Part shown: one piece after another, positions 57,413 through 64,000 of the stretch
How the letters are laid out: each line of letters opens with the position of its first letter
How positions within the stretch are numbered: the stretch's first letter is position 1
Source: Novosphingobium ovatum
Lineage (GTDB): Bacteria > Pseudomonadota > Alphaproteobacteria > Sphingomonadales > Sphingomonadaceae
Length of the DNA stretch: 64,000 bases
Reading direction: 5' to 3'
Assembly: GCF_009909235.1 (NCBI RefSeq)
Contig: NZ_JAAAPO010000003.1
Span: 186,001-250,000 of the forward strand
Made by a program: the position numbers and the translations under genes
The notes under the pieces: model-generated
What the model was told of the DNA's origin: nothing
Database searches by the model: none
Seen by the model: the letters and a program-made list of their open reading frames with translations, nothing else

Positions 57413-58095
57413 TGCTGGACGCGGATGGCTGGGCGATTGTGGCCCTGTCGCTAAAGGTCAGCGCGGTGGCGGTGCTGGGCGTGGCGCCGCTGGCCTTTGG
57501 CGTGGCCTGGGTGCTGGCGCGTGGGCGCTTTGCCGGGCGGGTGGTGCTGGACGCGCTGGTGCATCTGCCTTTGGTGCTGCCGCCGGTGGTGGTGGGCTGG
57601 CTGTTGCTGCTGGCCTTTGGCGCGCAAGGGGCCGTGGGGCGCTGGCTGGCGGGGATGGGCATCACGGTGATGTTCCGCTGGACCGGGGCGGCGCTGGCCA
57701 GTGCGGTGATGGCGTTTCCGCTGATGGTGCGCGCCATGCGCCTGTCGATCGAGGCGGTGGACATCCGGCTGGAGGACGCGGCCCGCACACTGGGCGCGCA
57801 TCGGTGGCGGGTGTTTGCCACGATCACCCTGCCGCTGGCGATGCCGGGGGTGCTGGCGGGGCTGGTGCTGGGCTTTGCCCGGTCGCTGGGCGAATTTGGC
57901 GCGACGATCACCTTTGTTTCGAACATTCCGGGCGAAACGCAAACGCTGCCGCTGGCGATCTATGCCGCGATGCAATTGCCCGGCGGCGAGGCGGCCGTCA
58001 CCCGGCTGGCGATGGTGGCGGTGGCGCTCTCGCTGATCGCGCTGGCCGCGTCAGAGGCGCTGGCGCGGCGGATGGGGGGCAAAGGTGGGCTTTGA
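57409..58095 (+). CDS. modB: Molybdate ABC transporter permease
   Basis: 228 residues, five to six hydrophobic segments. 'LDALVHLPLVLPPVVVGWLLLLAFG' is the ModB N-terminal block and the permease EAA-like loop 'EAVDIRLEDAARTLGAHRWRVFATITLPLAMPGVLAGLVLGFARSLGEFGATITFVSNIPGETQTLPLAIY' is almost diagnostic. Inner-membrane channel half, working as a dimer with ModC. Starts at the ATGATG at 57409, overlapping the modA TGA, and its end overlaps modC by 11 bp. Confidence 0.95.
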   Translation: MMLDADGWAIVALSLKVSAVAVLGVAPLAFGVAWVLARGRFAGRVVLDALVHLPLVLPPVVVGWLLLLAFGAQGAVGRWLAGMGITVMFRWTGAALASAVMAFPLMVRAMRLSIEAVDIRLEDAARTLGAHRWRVFATITLPLAMPGVLAGLVLGFARSLGEFGATITFVSNIPGETQTLPLAIYAAMQLPGGEAAVTRLAMVAVALSLIALAASEALARRMGGKGGL

Positions 58096-58711
58096 TATCG
58101 ACGTCACCCTGCGCCGGGGCGAAGCGACCATCGCCGCGCAATTCACCAGCGCGGGCGGGCTGACGGCGCTGTTTGGCCCATCGGGCGCGGGCAAGACCAG
58201 CGTGCTGGACATGGTGGCCGGGCTGTTGCGGCCCGATGCGGGGCGGATTGTCGTGGGCGGGCGCGTGCTGTTTGACAGCGCCGCCGGGGTGGATGTGCCG
58301 GTGCAGGCGCGCGGCTGCGGCTATGTCTTTCAGGACTATCGCCTGTTCCCGCATCTGAACGTGCGGCACAATCTGCTGTATGGCTGGCAATTGGCCGCGC
58401 CCGATCAACGCTGGATCACGCTGGACGAGGTGTGCGATCTGCTGGGCATTGGCGCGCTGCTCACCCGCCGCGTCCGCCACCTGTCAGGGGGCGAGAAACA
58501 GCGTGTGGCGATTGGCCGGGCGCTGTTGTCGGGCGCGCGCTGCCTGTTGCTGGACGAGCCGTTGTCCTCGCTGGACGCGGCGCGCCGGGAGGAAATCATG
58601 GGGCTGATCGAACGCCTCCGCGACGAATTGCGCCTGCCGATCCTGTATGTCGGCCACGACCGCGCCGAAGTCGACCGGCTGGCGGGGCAGGTGGTGACGA
58701 TACGCGCTTGA
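58085..58711 (+). CDS. modC: Molybdate ABC transporter ATP-binding protein, short form
   Basis: 208 residues from a GTG at 58085. Walker A 'LTALFGPSGAGKTSVLDMVAGLL', Q-loop 'GYVFQDYRLFPHLNVRHNLLYG', signature 'HLSGGEKQRVAIGRALLSGA', Walker B 'CLLLDEPLSSLD' and switch His in 'ILYVGHDRAEVDRL'. E. coli ModC is about 352 residues and has a C-terminal molybdate-binding (TOBE/MOP) domain; here the protein ends right after the ATPase domain, so that regulatory domain is missing. The end is a clean stop with no homologous downstream frame, so it looks like a natural short form. Confidence 0.92.
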   Translation: MGFDIDVTLRRGEATIAAQFTSAGGLTALFGPSGAGKTSVLDMVAGLLRPDAGRIVVGGRVLFDSAAGVDVPVQARGCGYVFQDYRLFPHLNVRHNLLYGWQLAAPDQRWITLDEVCDLLGIGALLTRRVRHLSGGEKQRVAIGRALLSGARCLLLDEPLSSLDAARREEIMGLIERLRDELRLPILYVGHDRAEVDRLAGQVVTIRA

Positions 58712-58763
58712 CGGGGCGTGGGCGCAGGCGGCACAGCGCCCGCCCTGACCACAGGAGCCAAGC

Positions 58764-59231
58764 ATGAGTGTCGCGTTTCGCCGGGATGGCGATGAGGAAC
58801 ATCTGGAGCCGAAATTCGAGCTGCCGATCCCGCCCGGTCCCAACCGCGTGACGCCGCAGGGCGCGGCGCAAACGCTGGCCCGCATGGCCGAATTTGAGGC
58901 GCTGATCCCCACCCTGAGCGACGAGGCCGAGATCACCAAGGCCCGCCGCCAGTTGCGTTACTGGCGCACCCGCGCCGCCACGATGGAGCCGCAACCCGCG
59001 CCCGATGGCAGCGAGGTGGCGTTTGGCTGTACCGTGGATTTCACCCTGAACGGGCGGGCGCGCAGCGTCACCGTTGTGGGCGATGATCAGGCGGACCCGG
59101 CGGCGGGCATGCTGGCGTGGTCGGCGCCATTGGTGCGGGCGATGATGGGGGCGCAGGTGGGCGATTGGTGCGATTTCAACGGCCGGGAAGAAGCGATCGA
59201 GATCACCGCCATCGCCCCGTCCTATACCTGA
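58764..59231 (+). CDS. GreA/GreB-like C-terminal-domain protein
   Basis: 155 residues, CAGGAG upstream of the ATG. The C-terminal half 'EVAFGCTVDFTLNGRARSVTVVGDDQADPAAGMLAWSAPLVRAMMGAQVGDWCDFNGREEAIEITAI' matches the FKBP-like C-terminal domain of transcript cleavage factors. The N-terminal half ('VTPQGAAQTLARMAEFEALIPTLSDEAEITKARRQLRYWRTRAATME') is a short helical segment, not the full GreA coiled coil with the acidic tip. So it is probably a GreA/B-domain protein that binds RNA polymerase without classical cleavage activity. A single gene between modC and hcp (convergent). Confidence 0.82.
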   Translation: MSVAFRRDGDEEHLEPKFELPIPPGPNRVTPQGAAQTLARMAEFEALIPTLSDEAEITKARRQLRYWRTRAATMEPQPAPDGSEVAFGCTVDFTLNGRARSVTVVGDDQADPAAGMLAWSAPLVRAMMGAQVGDWCDFNGREEAIEITAIAPSYT

Positions 59232-59290
59232 CACGCAAAGGGGGCAGGCCATCGCTGGCCCACCCCCCATCATGTGTGCTGGCTGCCCGA

Positions 59291-60931
59291 TCAGGCGGCG
59301 GTCAGCATCCGGTTCAGGTCTTCCTGCACATCGCCGGTCGGGCGGATGTCGAAATTGTCGACCAGCACCTGCAGCACTTCGCTCGTCAGGAACTGGGGCA
59401 GGGTGGGGCCCAGGTGGATCTTCTTGATCCCCAGATGCAGCATGGTCAGCAACACGGCGGTGGCCTTTTGCTCGAACCAGCTGATGGCGTAATGCAGCGG
59501 CAGGTCATTGACCCCACAGCCCAGCGCGCCAGCGACCGCAACCGCCACCTGAATGGCCGAAAACGCATCGTTGCACTGGCCCATGTCCAGCACGCGCGGC
59601 ACGCCGTTGATGTCGCCCAGATCCTCGCGGTTAAAGCGGAACTTGCCACAGCCCAGCGTCAGGATCAGGCTGTCCTTGGGCGTGGCCATCGCCAGATCGT
59701 GGAAATAGTTGCGGCCCGGACGCGCGCCGTCGCAACCGCCGATCAGGAACAGGTTCTTGACGTCACCCTTGCCGATCATGTCCAGCAGCGTGTCGGCCAC
59801 GCCCATCACGGTGTTGCGGGCAAAGCCTGCCGGGATGCGCTGTTCAGGGGCGTCCTGTTCAAAACCGGCCTGTGCCTGCGCGCAGGCGATGACGGGGGCG
59901 AAATCATGGTTGCGGATATGCGCGATGCCGTTCCAGCCCACCGGGCCCGCGGTGAACAGACGGTCGGCATAGCCCTTGATTTCCGGGTTGATCAGGCAAT
60001 TGCTGGTCATCACGATGGCGCCGGGGAAGGCGGCAAAGTCGCGCTGTTGATCCTGCCACGCGCCGCCGTAATTGCCGGCCAGATGGGCGAATTTCTTCAG
60101 CCCCGGATAGGTGTTGGCGGGCAGCAGTTCGCCATGGGTATAGACGTTGATGCCTGTCCCTTCGGTCTGTTGCAGGATCGTTTCCAGATCGCCCATGTCA
60201 TGGCCCGACACCAGAATGCACTTGCCCGCCACGGGGGTCATGCGCACCATCGTCACTTCGGGGTGGCCAAAGCGGGTGGTGTTGGCCGCGTCCAGCAGCT
60301 CCATGACCTTGAGGTTGAGCGCGCCAATGGCCAGCGATTGCGCCACCAGCGCGCCGACATCGGTCGGGTCGGTGGCCAGAAAGGCCGAAATGCGGTGGAA
60401 TTCGGCGCAAACGGCGGCTTCTTCATGGCCCAGCACGCGGGCATGTTCGGAATAGGCGGCCGTGCCCTTCAGCCCGTACAGCACCAGATTGCGCAGGCCC
60501 ACGACCGAGGGGCCGTCACGGTCCATAAAGCGCTGGATCGCGGCCATCGGCGCGGCGGCGGCCAGTTCGGACGGGGTGGTGCCGGGGTTCCATGTGGCGG
60601 GCTCGGGCAGGTCCGACAGGTCGGCGCCAGCGTCCTCGGCCAGCGCGCGGGCGCGGGTGCGCATCGTCAGCGCTTCGCCGATCAGCGCGGTAAAGCGGTC
60701 CGCGTCAAAGTTCACATTGGTCAGCGTGGTGAACCACGCGTGCGGGGTAAAGGCATCGACCTGCGCATCGCGGGCGCCCTTTTGCGCGGCGCGGTCGGCA
60801 TAGACCGACACGCCCTGCATCAGGCGCAGCAGCACGTCCTGCATGTCGGCCACATCGGCGGTTTTCCCGCAGGAGCCGACCTTGACCGCACATCCGCCCT
60901 TGTTCGACTGTTCGCACTGCACGCAATACAT
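59291..60931 (-). CDS. hcp: Hydroxylamine reductase / hybrid cluster protein
   Basis: 546 residues from the Met at 60931 (MYCVQCEQSNKGGC), with GGGAGAGAG upstream. The N-terminal Cys motif is C-x2-C-x7-C-x6-C. Hybrid-cluster ligands are seen in 'SGHDMGDLE' (His/Glu), 'VMTSNCLINP', 'LIGGCDGARPGRNYFHDLA' and 'LTLGCGKFRFN', and 'DMGQCNDAFSAIQVA'. Hcp is now known as an NO reductase/S-nitrosylase-linked protein induced under nitrosative stress; its hydroxylamine reductase activity is in vitro. No hcr reductase gene is adjacent. It is divergent from an Rrf2 regulator, with a long palindrome in the promoter at 60944-60972. Confidence 0.95.
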   Translation of the reverse strand: MYCVQCEQSNKGGCAVKVGSCGKTADVADMQDVLLRLMQGVSVYADRAAQKGARDAQVDAFTPHAWFTTLTNVNFDADRFTALIGEALTMRTRARALAEDAGADLSDLPEPATWNPGTTPSELAAAAPMAAIQRFMDRDGPSVVGLRNLVLYGLKGTAAYSEHARVLGHEEAAVCAEFHRISAFLATDPTDVGALVAQSLAIGALNLKVMELLDAANTTRFGHPEVTMVRMTPVAGKCILVSGHDMGDLETILQQTEGTGINVYTHGELLPANTYPGLKKFAHLAGNYGGAWQDQQRDFAAFPGAIVMTSNCLINPEIKGYADRLFTAGPVGWNGIAHIRNHDFAPVIACAQAQAGFEQDAPEQRIPAGFARNTVMGVADTLLDMIGKGDVKNLFLIGGCDGARPGRNYFHDLAMATPKDSLILTLGCGKFRFNREDLGDINGVPRVLDMGQCNDAFSAIQVAVAVAGALGCGVNDLPLHYAISWFEQKATAVLLTMLHLGIKKIHLGPTLPQFLTSEVLQVLVDNFDIRPTGDVQEDLNRMLTAA

Positions 60932-60943
60932 CGGCTCTCTCCC

Positions 60944-60972
60944 GATAAGTTGACTTGTGAAGTCCACTTATC
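60944..60972. promoter_or_regulatory. 29-bp palindrome, candidate Rrf2/NsrR operator
   Basis: GATAAGTTGACTT (60944-60956) and the reverse of AAGTCCACTTATC (60960-60972) match at 12 of 13 bases around GTG. The inner 23 bp (60947-60969) has the same length as E. coli NsrR sites. It ends 13 bp upstream of the hcp ATG (minus strand), where a bound repressor would block transcription. Confidence 0.65.
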
Positions 60973-61079
60973 GCAATCGGGAAAAGATGCCTTTGCGATG
61001 AATCAATTTGGACGGACGGAATGTCGCGCCACCTCGGCCTGTCTCGCTTGTCGGATAGAAATGCGCTACACGCGGCGCC

Positions 61080-61463
61080 ATGCAACTGACCCGTCACACC
61101 GACTATGCCTTGCGCCTGCTGATCTGTCTGGCACAGGCCGGAGATCAGCGCGTGTCGATCGGACAGGTGGCTGAAACCCAGGACATTTCCCGCACCCACC
61201 TGATGAAGGTGGCCAACCATCTGGTCCATGCCGGCTTTATCGAGGGCGTGCGCGGGCGGGGCGGCGGCATCAGGCTGGCGCGCGCCGCTGATCAGATCAA
61301 CATCGGCGATGTCGTGGCCGCGATGGAGCCCAATTGCGAGCTGGTGGATTGCACCGCCTGCCGTTTGATACGCGGCTGTACGCTGCCACTGGCGCTGCGT
61401 CAGGCCAAGGCGGCGTTTCTGGAGGTGCTGCGCCAGTCAACGCTGGCGGACATCATGCGTTAA
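61080..61463 (+). CDS. Rrf2-family regulator, NsrR-like
   Basis: 127 residues. 'MQLTRHTDYALRLLICLAQAGDQRVSIGQVAETQDISRTHLMKVANHLVHAGFIEGVRGRGGGIRLARAADQINIGDVV' is the Rrf2 winged-helix domain with the typical 'GRGGGxxLA' wing. Cysteines in 'NCELVDCTACRLIRGCTLP' can hold an Fe-S cluster; NsrR proteins have three here with a C-x5-7-C-x5-C-type spacing, IscR another. Divergence from hcp favours NsrR, a nitric oxide sensor that releases DNA when its cluster is nitrosylated. Sub-family is inference from neighbour and cysteines. Confidence 0.88.
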   Translation: MQLTRHTDYALRLLICLAQAGDQRVSIGQVAETQDISRTHLMKVANHLVHAGFIEGVRGRGGGIRLARAADQINIGDVVAAMEPNCELVDCTACRLIRGCTLPLALRQAKAAFLEVLRQSTLADIMR

Positions 61464-61509
61464 GGCGCGCGGCGGCCGGCCTGACGCGCGCATCAGCCCG
61501 GCCGGGCGG

Positions 61510-63801
61510 TTACAGCTTCCACCCCACGCTGGCGAAGAATGACCGCTGTGGGAATGGGTGGAACAGGAAATAGCGGTCATTGTTGACGTTATCGACGCCC
61601 ACCGACCATTCGAAATGGTCGCTTACCCGGAACTGTGCCCGCAGATCCACCACGACATAGCGGTCAAACCCCTGATAGGTGTTGCCCACGGTGTCGCTGT
61701 TGTCCAGATTGGCGAAATGGCGGCTGGCATAGCGCAGCGCGGCCGACAGGCTGATCTGGCGCGTGGGGTGATAGGTGACGACCGCGCTGGCCTTCATCCG
61801 GGGGACGCCGGGCAATTGCTTGCCCACGGCAGCGGGGAACACCGTGTCGCGCGCGGTGATGACATCGGCCAGCGTGATGCTGCCCTGAATGTCCACCCGG
61901 CCCAGAATGCCGCGCCTTTCGCCCGCGATTTCCACCACGCGCCCACGCGTCAGATCCACGTTCTGGACATAGGTGGTGGCGGTCGCCGCGTTCAGTTGCG
62001 AAATCAGCGCGTTCTGGATCAGCTCGTTCAGCAAGGACACCCGCAGGCTGCCGCGCCGGGCGCGATATTCCACCGCCAGTTCCACGCTGCGCGCGCGTTC
62101 GGGCAGCAGGTTGGGGTTGGGGTTGGTCAGCAACACGCCATTGGCGACCGTCTGGTACAGCTCGCCCACGGTGGGCATGCGGAAGGCCTGCCCTGCGCTA
62201 ACCCGCGCCGACCAGTCGGGGGCAAAGCCCCATGTCAGACTGGCCTTGGGACTGAAGCCGGCAAAGCTGCGGGTGGGCTGGACCAGCCGCGTGTTGGCAG
62301 TAGAGGACAGCGTGACGTTATAGCCATCCCACGCCCGCCACCATTCCTGCCGCCCGCCCAGCGTCAGGGTCAGATGCGGGGCCAGAGCCAGCTCGTCCTG
62401 CGCCCACAGCGCCAGCGTGCGGGTCTGGCCATGGCTGGCCGAACGGGTCTGGCCGGTGGCCGATCCACTGTCCAGCCAATTGGCGATCGACTGGGTCTGG
62501 GCGTTCAGGATTTCATGGTCGGCATGGGCGCCGATGCTGATCGTGCCCATGCCGCCCGCCCGCGCCAGCACCCGCCCGTCCAGCGTGTCCCAGCCGGTGC
62601 CATCCTGCCGCGCGATGATCCCCGCCCCACCATTCAGCGCGGCCGGCAGATCATTGCGCGTGGCCACAAAGCCGGTGGCCAATGTCGTGCCGCTGGCCGT
62701 ATCGGGCGAGGGGTTGTTCTGCCGGTCATGGGCATAGCGATAGCGCGTGGCGATCACCTGCCAGTCCAGCGCCCCGCCGTGCCCCGCCAGCTCGGCCACA
62801 TGGCTGACATGCAGCGCATCGCGGGTATAGACCGCCGAATTGAACCCCGTGGTCGCCCCCGACGCCGCCGTGGCATAGGTGGTCGCCCCCGATGCCGTGC
62901 CGGTCAGGTATGACTGCACATCGCCCCGCGTGTCATCGCGCCAGATGCCCAGGACATAGCGCGCCATCACCCCCGGCGCGATGTCCAGCACCGCTTTCAG
63001 CTTATACGTGTCCTGCACATGATGCTCGATCCCGCCCGCGCCCAGCACGCGGATCGCCGCGCCGGTCTTGTTCACATCACCATAGCCGCCAGTGGTGCCC
63101 GCAGGCAGGCTGGTGGCGGTGACATAGCTGACCGGCTGGCTGCGCGCATTGGTGCGGGTAAAGGCGGCCATCAACGCCAGCGGTCCGAACCGGTCACCTA
63201 CCGATGCGGCCACCTGCCATGTCGGCAGCGTTTGATGCGTGCCGTAATAGGCATATTGCTGGACATGGGTGGTGGCGCTGATCTGGGCTTCCAGACGGTC
63301 GGGGGTGCGGGTGGTGATGTTGACCACCGTGCCAATCGCATTGCCCGAATAGGCCGCGCTGAACGGGCCATACAGCACATCCACCCGCGCGATCTCGGCC
63401 GGGGTGACCAGCGTCCAGCGCGGGCTGCCATTGCCATTGTTGTTGCCGATCAGCGCCGAGAGCAACGCCCCATCGGCATAGATCAGACTGCGCGCGCTGG
63501 AGCCAAGCCCGCTGGTGCGGGTGGCGATGGGGGCGAAATTGTCGCCTATGTGGCGTTTGCGGATCACCAGGCTGGGCAGGTACTTCAGCGTGTCTTCGGT
63601 GCTGACGGCGTTGACCTGCGTGGCGATGGCAGCGGCGGTGAGGCTGGCCTGTGTGTTAGGCGCGCGCTCGATCGAGGCGGTTTGCGCCTGACCGGTCACA
63701 ACGATGGTGCGGGTATCGCCATCGGCATCGGCCTCCGCCGCATGGGCGGGCATAGCCCACAGCACAGCGGCCAGTGCCACCGTGGAAACAGCAGTATTCA
63801 T
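61510..63801 (-). CDS. TonB-dependent receptor
   Basis: 763 residues from the Met at 63801 (MNTAVSTVALAAVLWAMPAHAAEADADG), a signal peptide cut near AHA-AE. The TonB-box-like 'RTIVVTGQAQ' is followed by a plug ('VSTEDTLKYLPSLVIRKRHIGDNFAPIATRTSGLGSSARSLIYADGALLSALIGNNNGNGSPRW', 'IARVDVLYGPFSAAYSGNAIGTVVNITTR') and a barrel ending in 'FPQRSFFASVGWKL'. The plug wording resembles copper- or siderophore-type receptors. The frame extends to 63909 without signal-like sequence. The tail of another gene lies 65 bp upstream on the same strand. Confidence 0.92.
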   Translation of the reverse strand: MNTAVSTVALAAVLWAMPAHAAEADADGDTRTIVVTGQAQTASIERAPNTQASLTAAAIATQVNAVSTEDTLKYLPSLVIRKRHIGDNFAPIATRTSGLGSSARSLIYADGALLSALIGNNNGNGSPRWTLVTPAEIARVDVLYGPFSAAYSGNAIGTVVNITTRTPDRLEAQISATTHVQQYAYYGTHQTLPTWQVAASVGDRFGPLALMAAFTRTNARSQPVSYVTATSLPAGTTGGYGDVNKTGAAIRVLGAGGIEHHVQDTYKLKAVLDIAPGVMARYVLGIWRDDTRGDVQSYLTGTASGATTYATAASGATTGFNSAVYTRDALHVSHVAELAGHGGALDWQVIATRYRYAHDRQNNPSPDTASGTTLATGFVATRNDLPAALNGGAGIIARQDGTGWDTLDGRVLARAGGMGTISIGAHADHEILNAQTQSIANWLDSGSATGQTRSASHGQTRTLALWAQDELALAPHLTLTLGGRQEWWRAWDGYNVTLSSTANTRLVQPTRSFAGFSPKASLTWGFAPDWSARVSAGQAFRMPTVGELYQTVANGVLLTNPNPNLLPERARSVELAVEYRARRGSLRVSLLNELIQNALISQLNAATATTYVQNVDLTRGRVVEIAGERRGILGRVDIQGSITLADVITARDTVFPAAVGKQLPGVPRMKASAVVTYHPTRQISLSAALRYASRHFANLDNSDTVGNTYQGFDRYVVVDLRAQFRVSDHFEWSVGVDNVNNDRYFLFHPFPQRSFFASVGWKL

Positions 63802-63866
63802 GGGAAAAATCGCTTTCGCTATATACGCGTGATCATGGACCGCGTGACGCGCGGCCATCGAGGAGA

Positions 63867-64000
63867 TCAGGCGTAAAGCGGCGGCCCGCTGGCAGGGGGC
63901 AGCACCCATGTCGCGCGGGCCAGACGGGGCCGCGCCACCGGCGCAAAGCCCAGCGCCAGCACAAAGGCCAGCGCGCCCGCCAGCAGCCAGCCATCGGCTC
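63867..64000 (-). CDS. C-terminus of a membrane protein, cut by the window edge (possibly DUF2946-like)
   Basis: The minus-strand frame from the right edge reads a hydrophobic stretch (D-G-W-L-L-A-G-A-L-A-F-V-L-A-L-G-F-A-P) and ends '...VLPPASGPPLYA' at TGA 63867-63869. About 44 residues are visible. Small proteins of the DUF2946 group with a Pro-rich C-terminus often lie next to TonB receptors for metals, which is why I mention that family; the visible part is too short to be sure. Confidence 0.5.
   Translation of the reverse strand, partial: ADGWLLAGALAFVLALGFAPVARPRLARATWVLPPASGPPLYA

Noticed and set aside
59117..61174. 685-codon plus-strand open frame opposite hcp
   Set aside because: The minus strand has clear Hcp cluster motifs; this frame has shadow composition and would run into the Rrf2 gene in another frame.
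1..64000. CRISPR array, insertion sequence, prophage or attachment site
   Set aside because: No regularly spaced repeats, transposase, integrase or phage structural genes were seen; the single tRNA gene has no repeated 3' end nearby.

Overview
The window is a high-GC, densely coded, mostly chromosomal-core stretch of an alphaproteobacterium. Gene content points to the Sphingomonadales (Novosphingobium/Sphingomonas-like): a SecB gene divergent from a Tim44-MltA-Smr cluster, a DUF1674 (SDHAF4-type) protein, a UbiM/UbiH-type hydroxylase, many TonB-dependent receptors, and an LplT-PlsC-AMP-ligase fusion protein. The species cannot be named from the sequence alone. I see no rRNA, insertion sequence, prophage or CRISPR array; one tRNA (Lys, TTT) is present. 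Layout: 1-8480 holds the 3' part of a molybdopterin-binding dehydrogenase, hemH, two tandem secreted paralogues, a DUF1674 protein, rsmB, a DUF4136 lipoprotein, trpS and an outer-membrane 'transporter' protein. 8477-13835 holds murJ, secB, a Tim44-like protein, mltA and an Smr-domain protein. 13843-18541 holds an orphan gene, the peroxide-defence pair ahpF and ahpC, aroC and a YffB/ArsC-like protein. 18564-24432 holds a secreted protein, ubiG, lysC, msrA, a periplasmic methyltransferase, aguB, folK and tRNA-Lys. 24464-33038 holds a TetR regulator with a small co-translated protein, the 1144-residue three-domain phospholipid acyltransferase, a UbiM/UbiH-type hydroxylase, a secreted GH43 glycosidase and trhO. 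33142-38657 holds an ABC-F ATPase and an HscC-like Hsp70 overlapping a membrane-anchored J-like protein. 38660-56455 is a large sugar-acid (aldonate) utilisation locus. 56612-61463 holds modABC, a GreA/B-like protein, and hcp divergent from an Rrf2 (NsrR-like) regulator. 61510-64000 holds a second TonB receptor and the end of another gene. The most system-like region is the sugar-acid locus. It combines an AEC-family carrier, a TonB receptor and a PEP-mutase/isocitrate-lyase-family enzyme with an MFS carrier, a GarR-like reductase, a GntR-type LacI regulator, a small barrel protein and an idonate-dehydrogenase-like enzyme. Divergent to these run a gluconate-5-dehydrogenase-like SDR, a D-2-hydroxyacid dehydrogenase, a second SDR, a KDG-kinase-like PfkB protein and a xylonate/arabonate-type IlvD/Edd dehydratase, followed by an aldehyde dehydrogenase. 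A 16-bp motif (core TATCGGTCCC, half-palindromic, central CG) occurs in front of all the main promoters of this locus and has the geometry of a GntR/LacI operator. I infer that the LacI protein encoded in the middle of the locus controls all of it. The substrate and the final aldol cleavage step are not settled by the sequence. Other regulatory structures seen directly are: a 16-bp repeated operator candidate between the TetR gene and the acyltransferase; a long palindrome between hcp and its Rrf2 regulator; a 22-bp-period repeat upstream of ahpC; a LacI-type palindrome upstream of the GH43 gene; and an internal ribosome-binding site in lysC placed where Corynebacterium makes its separate beta subunit.
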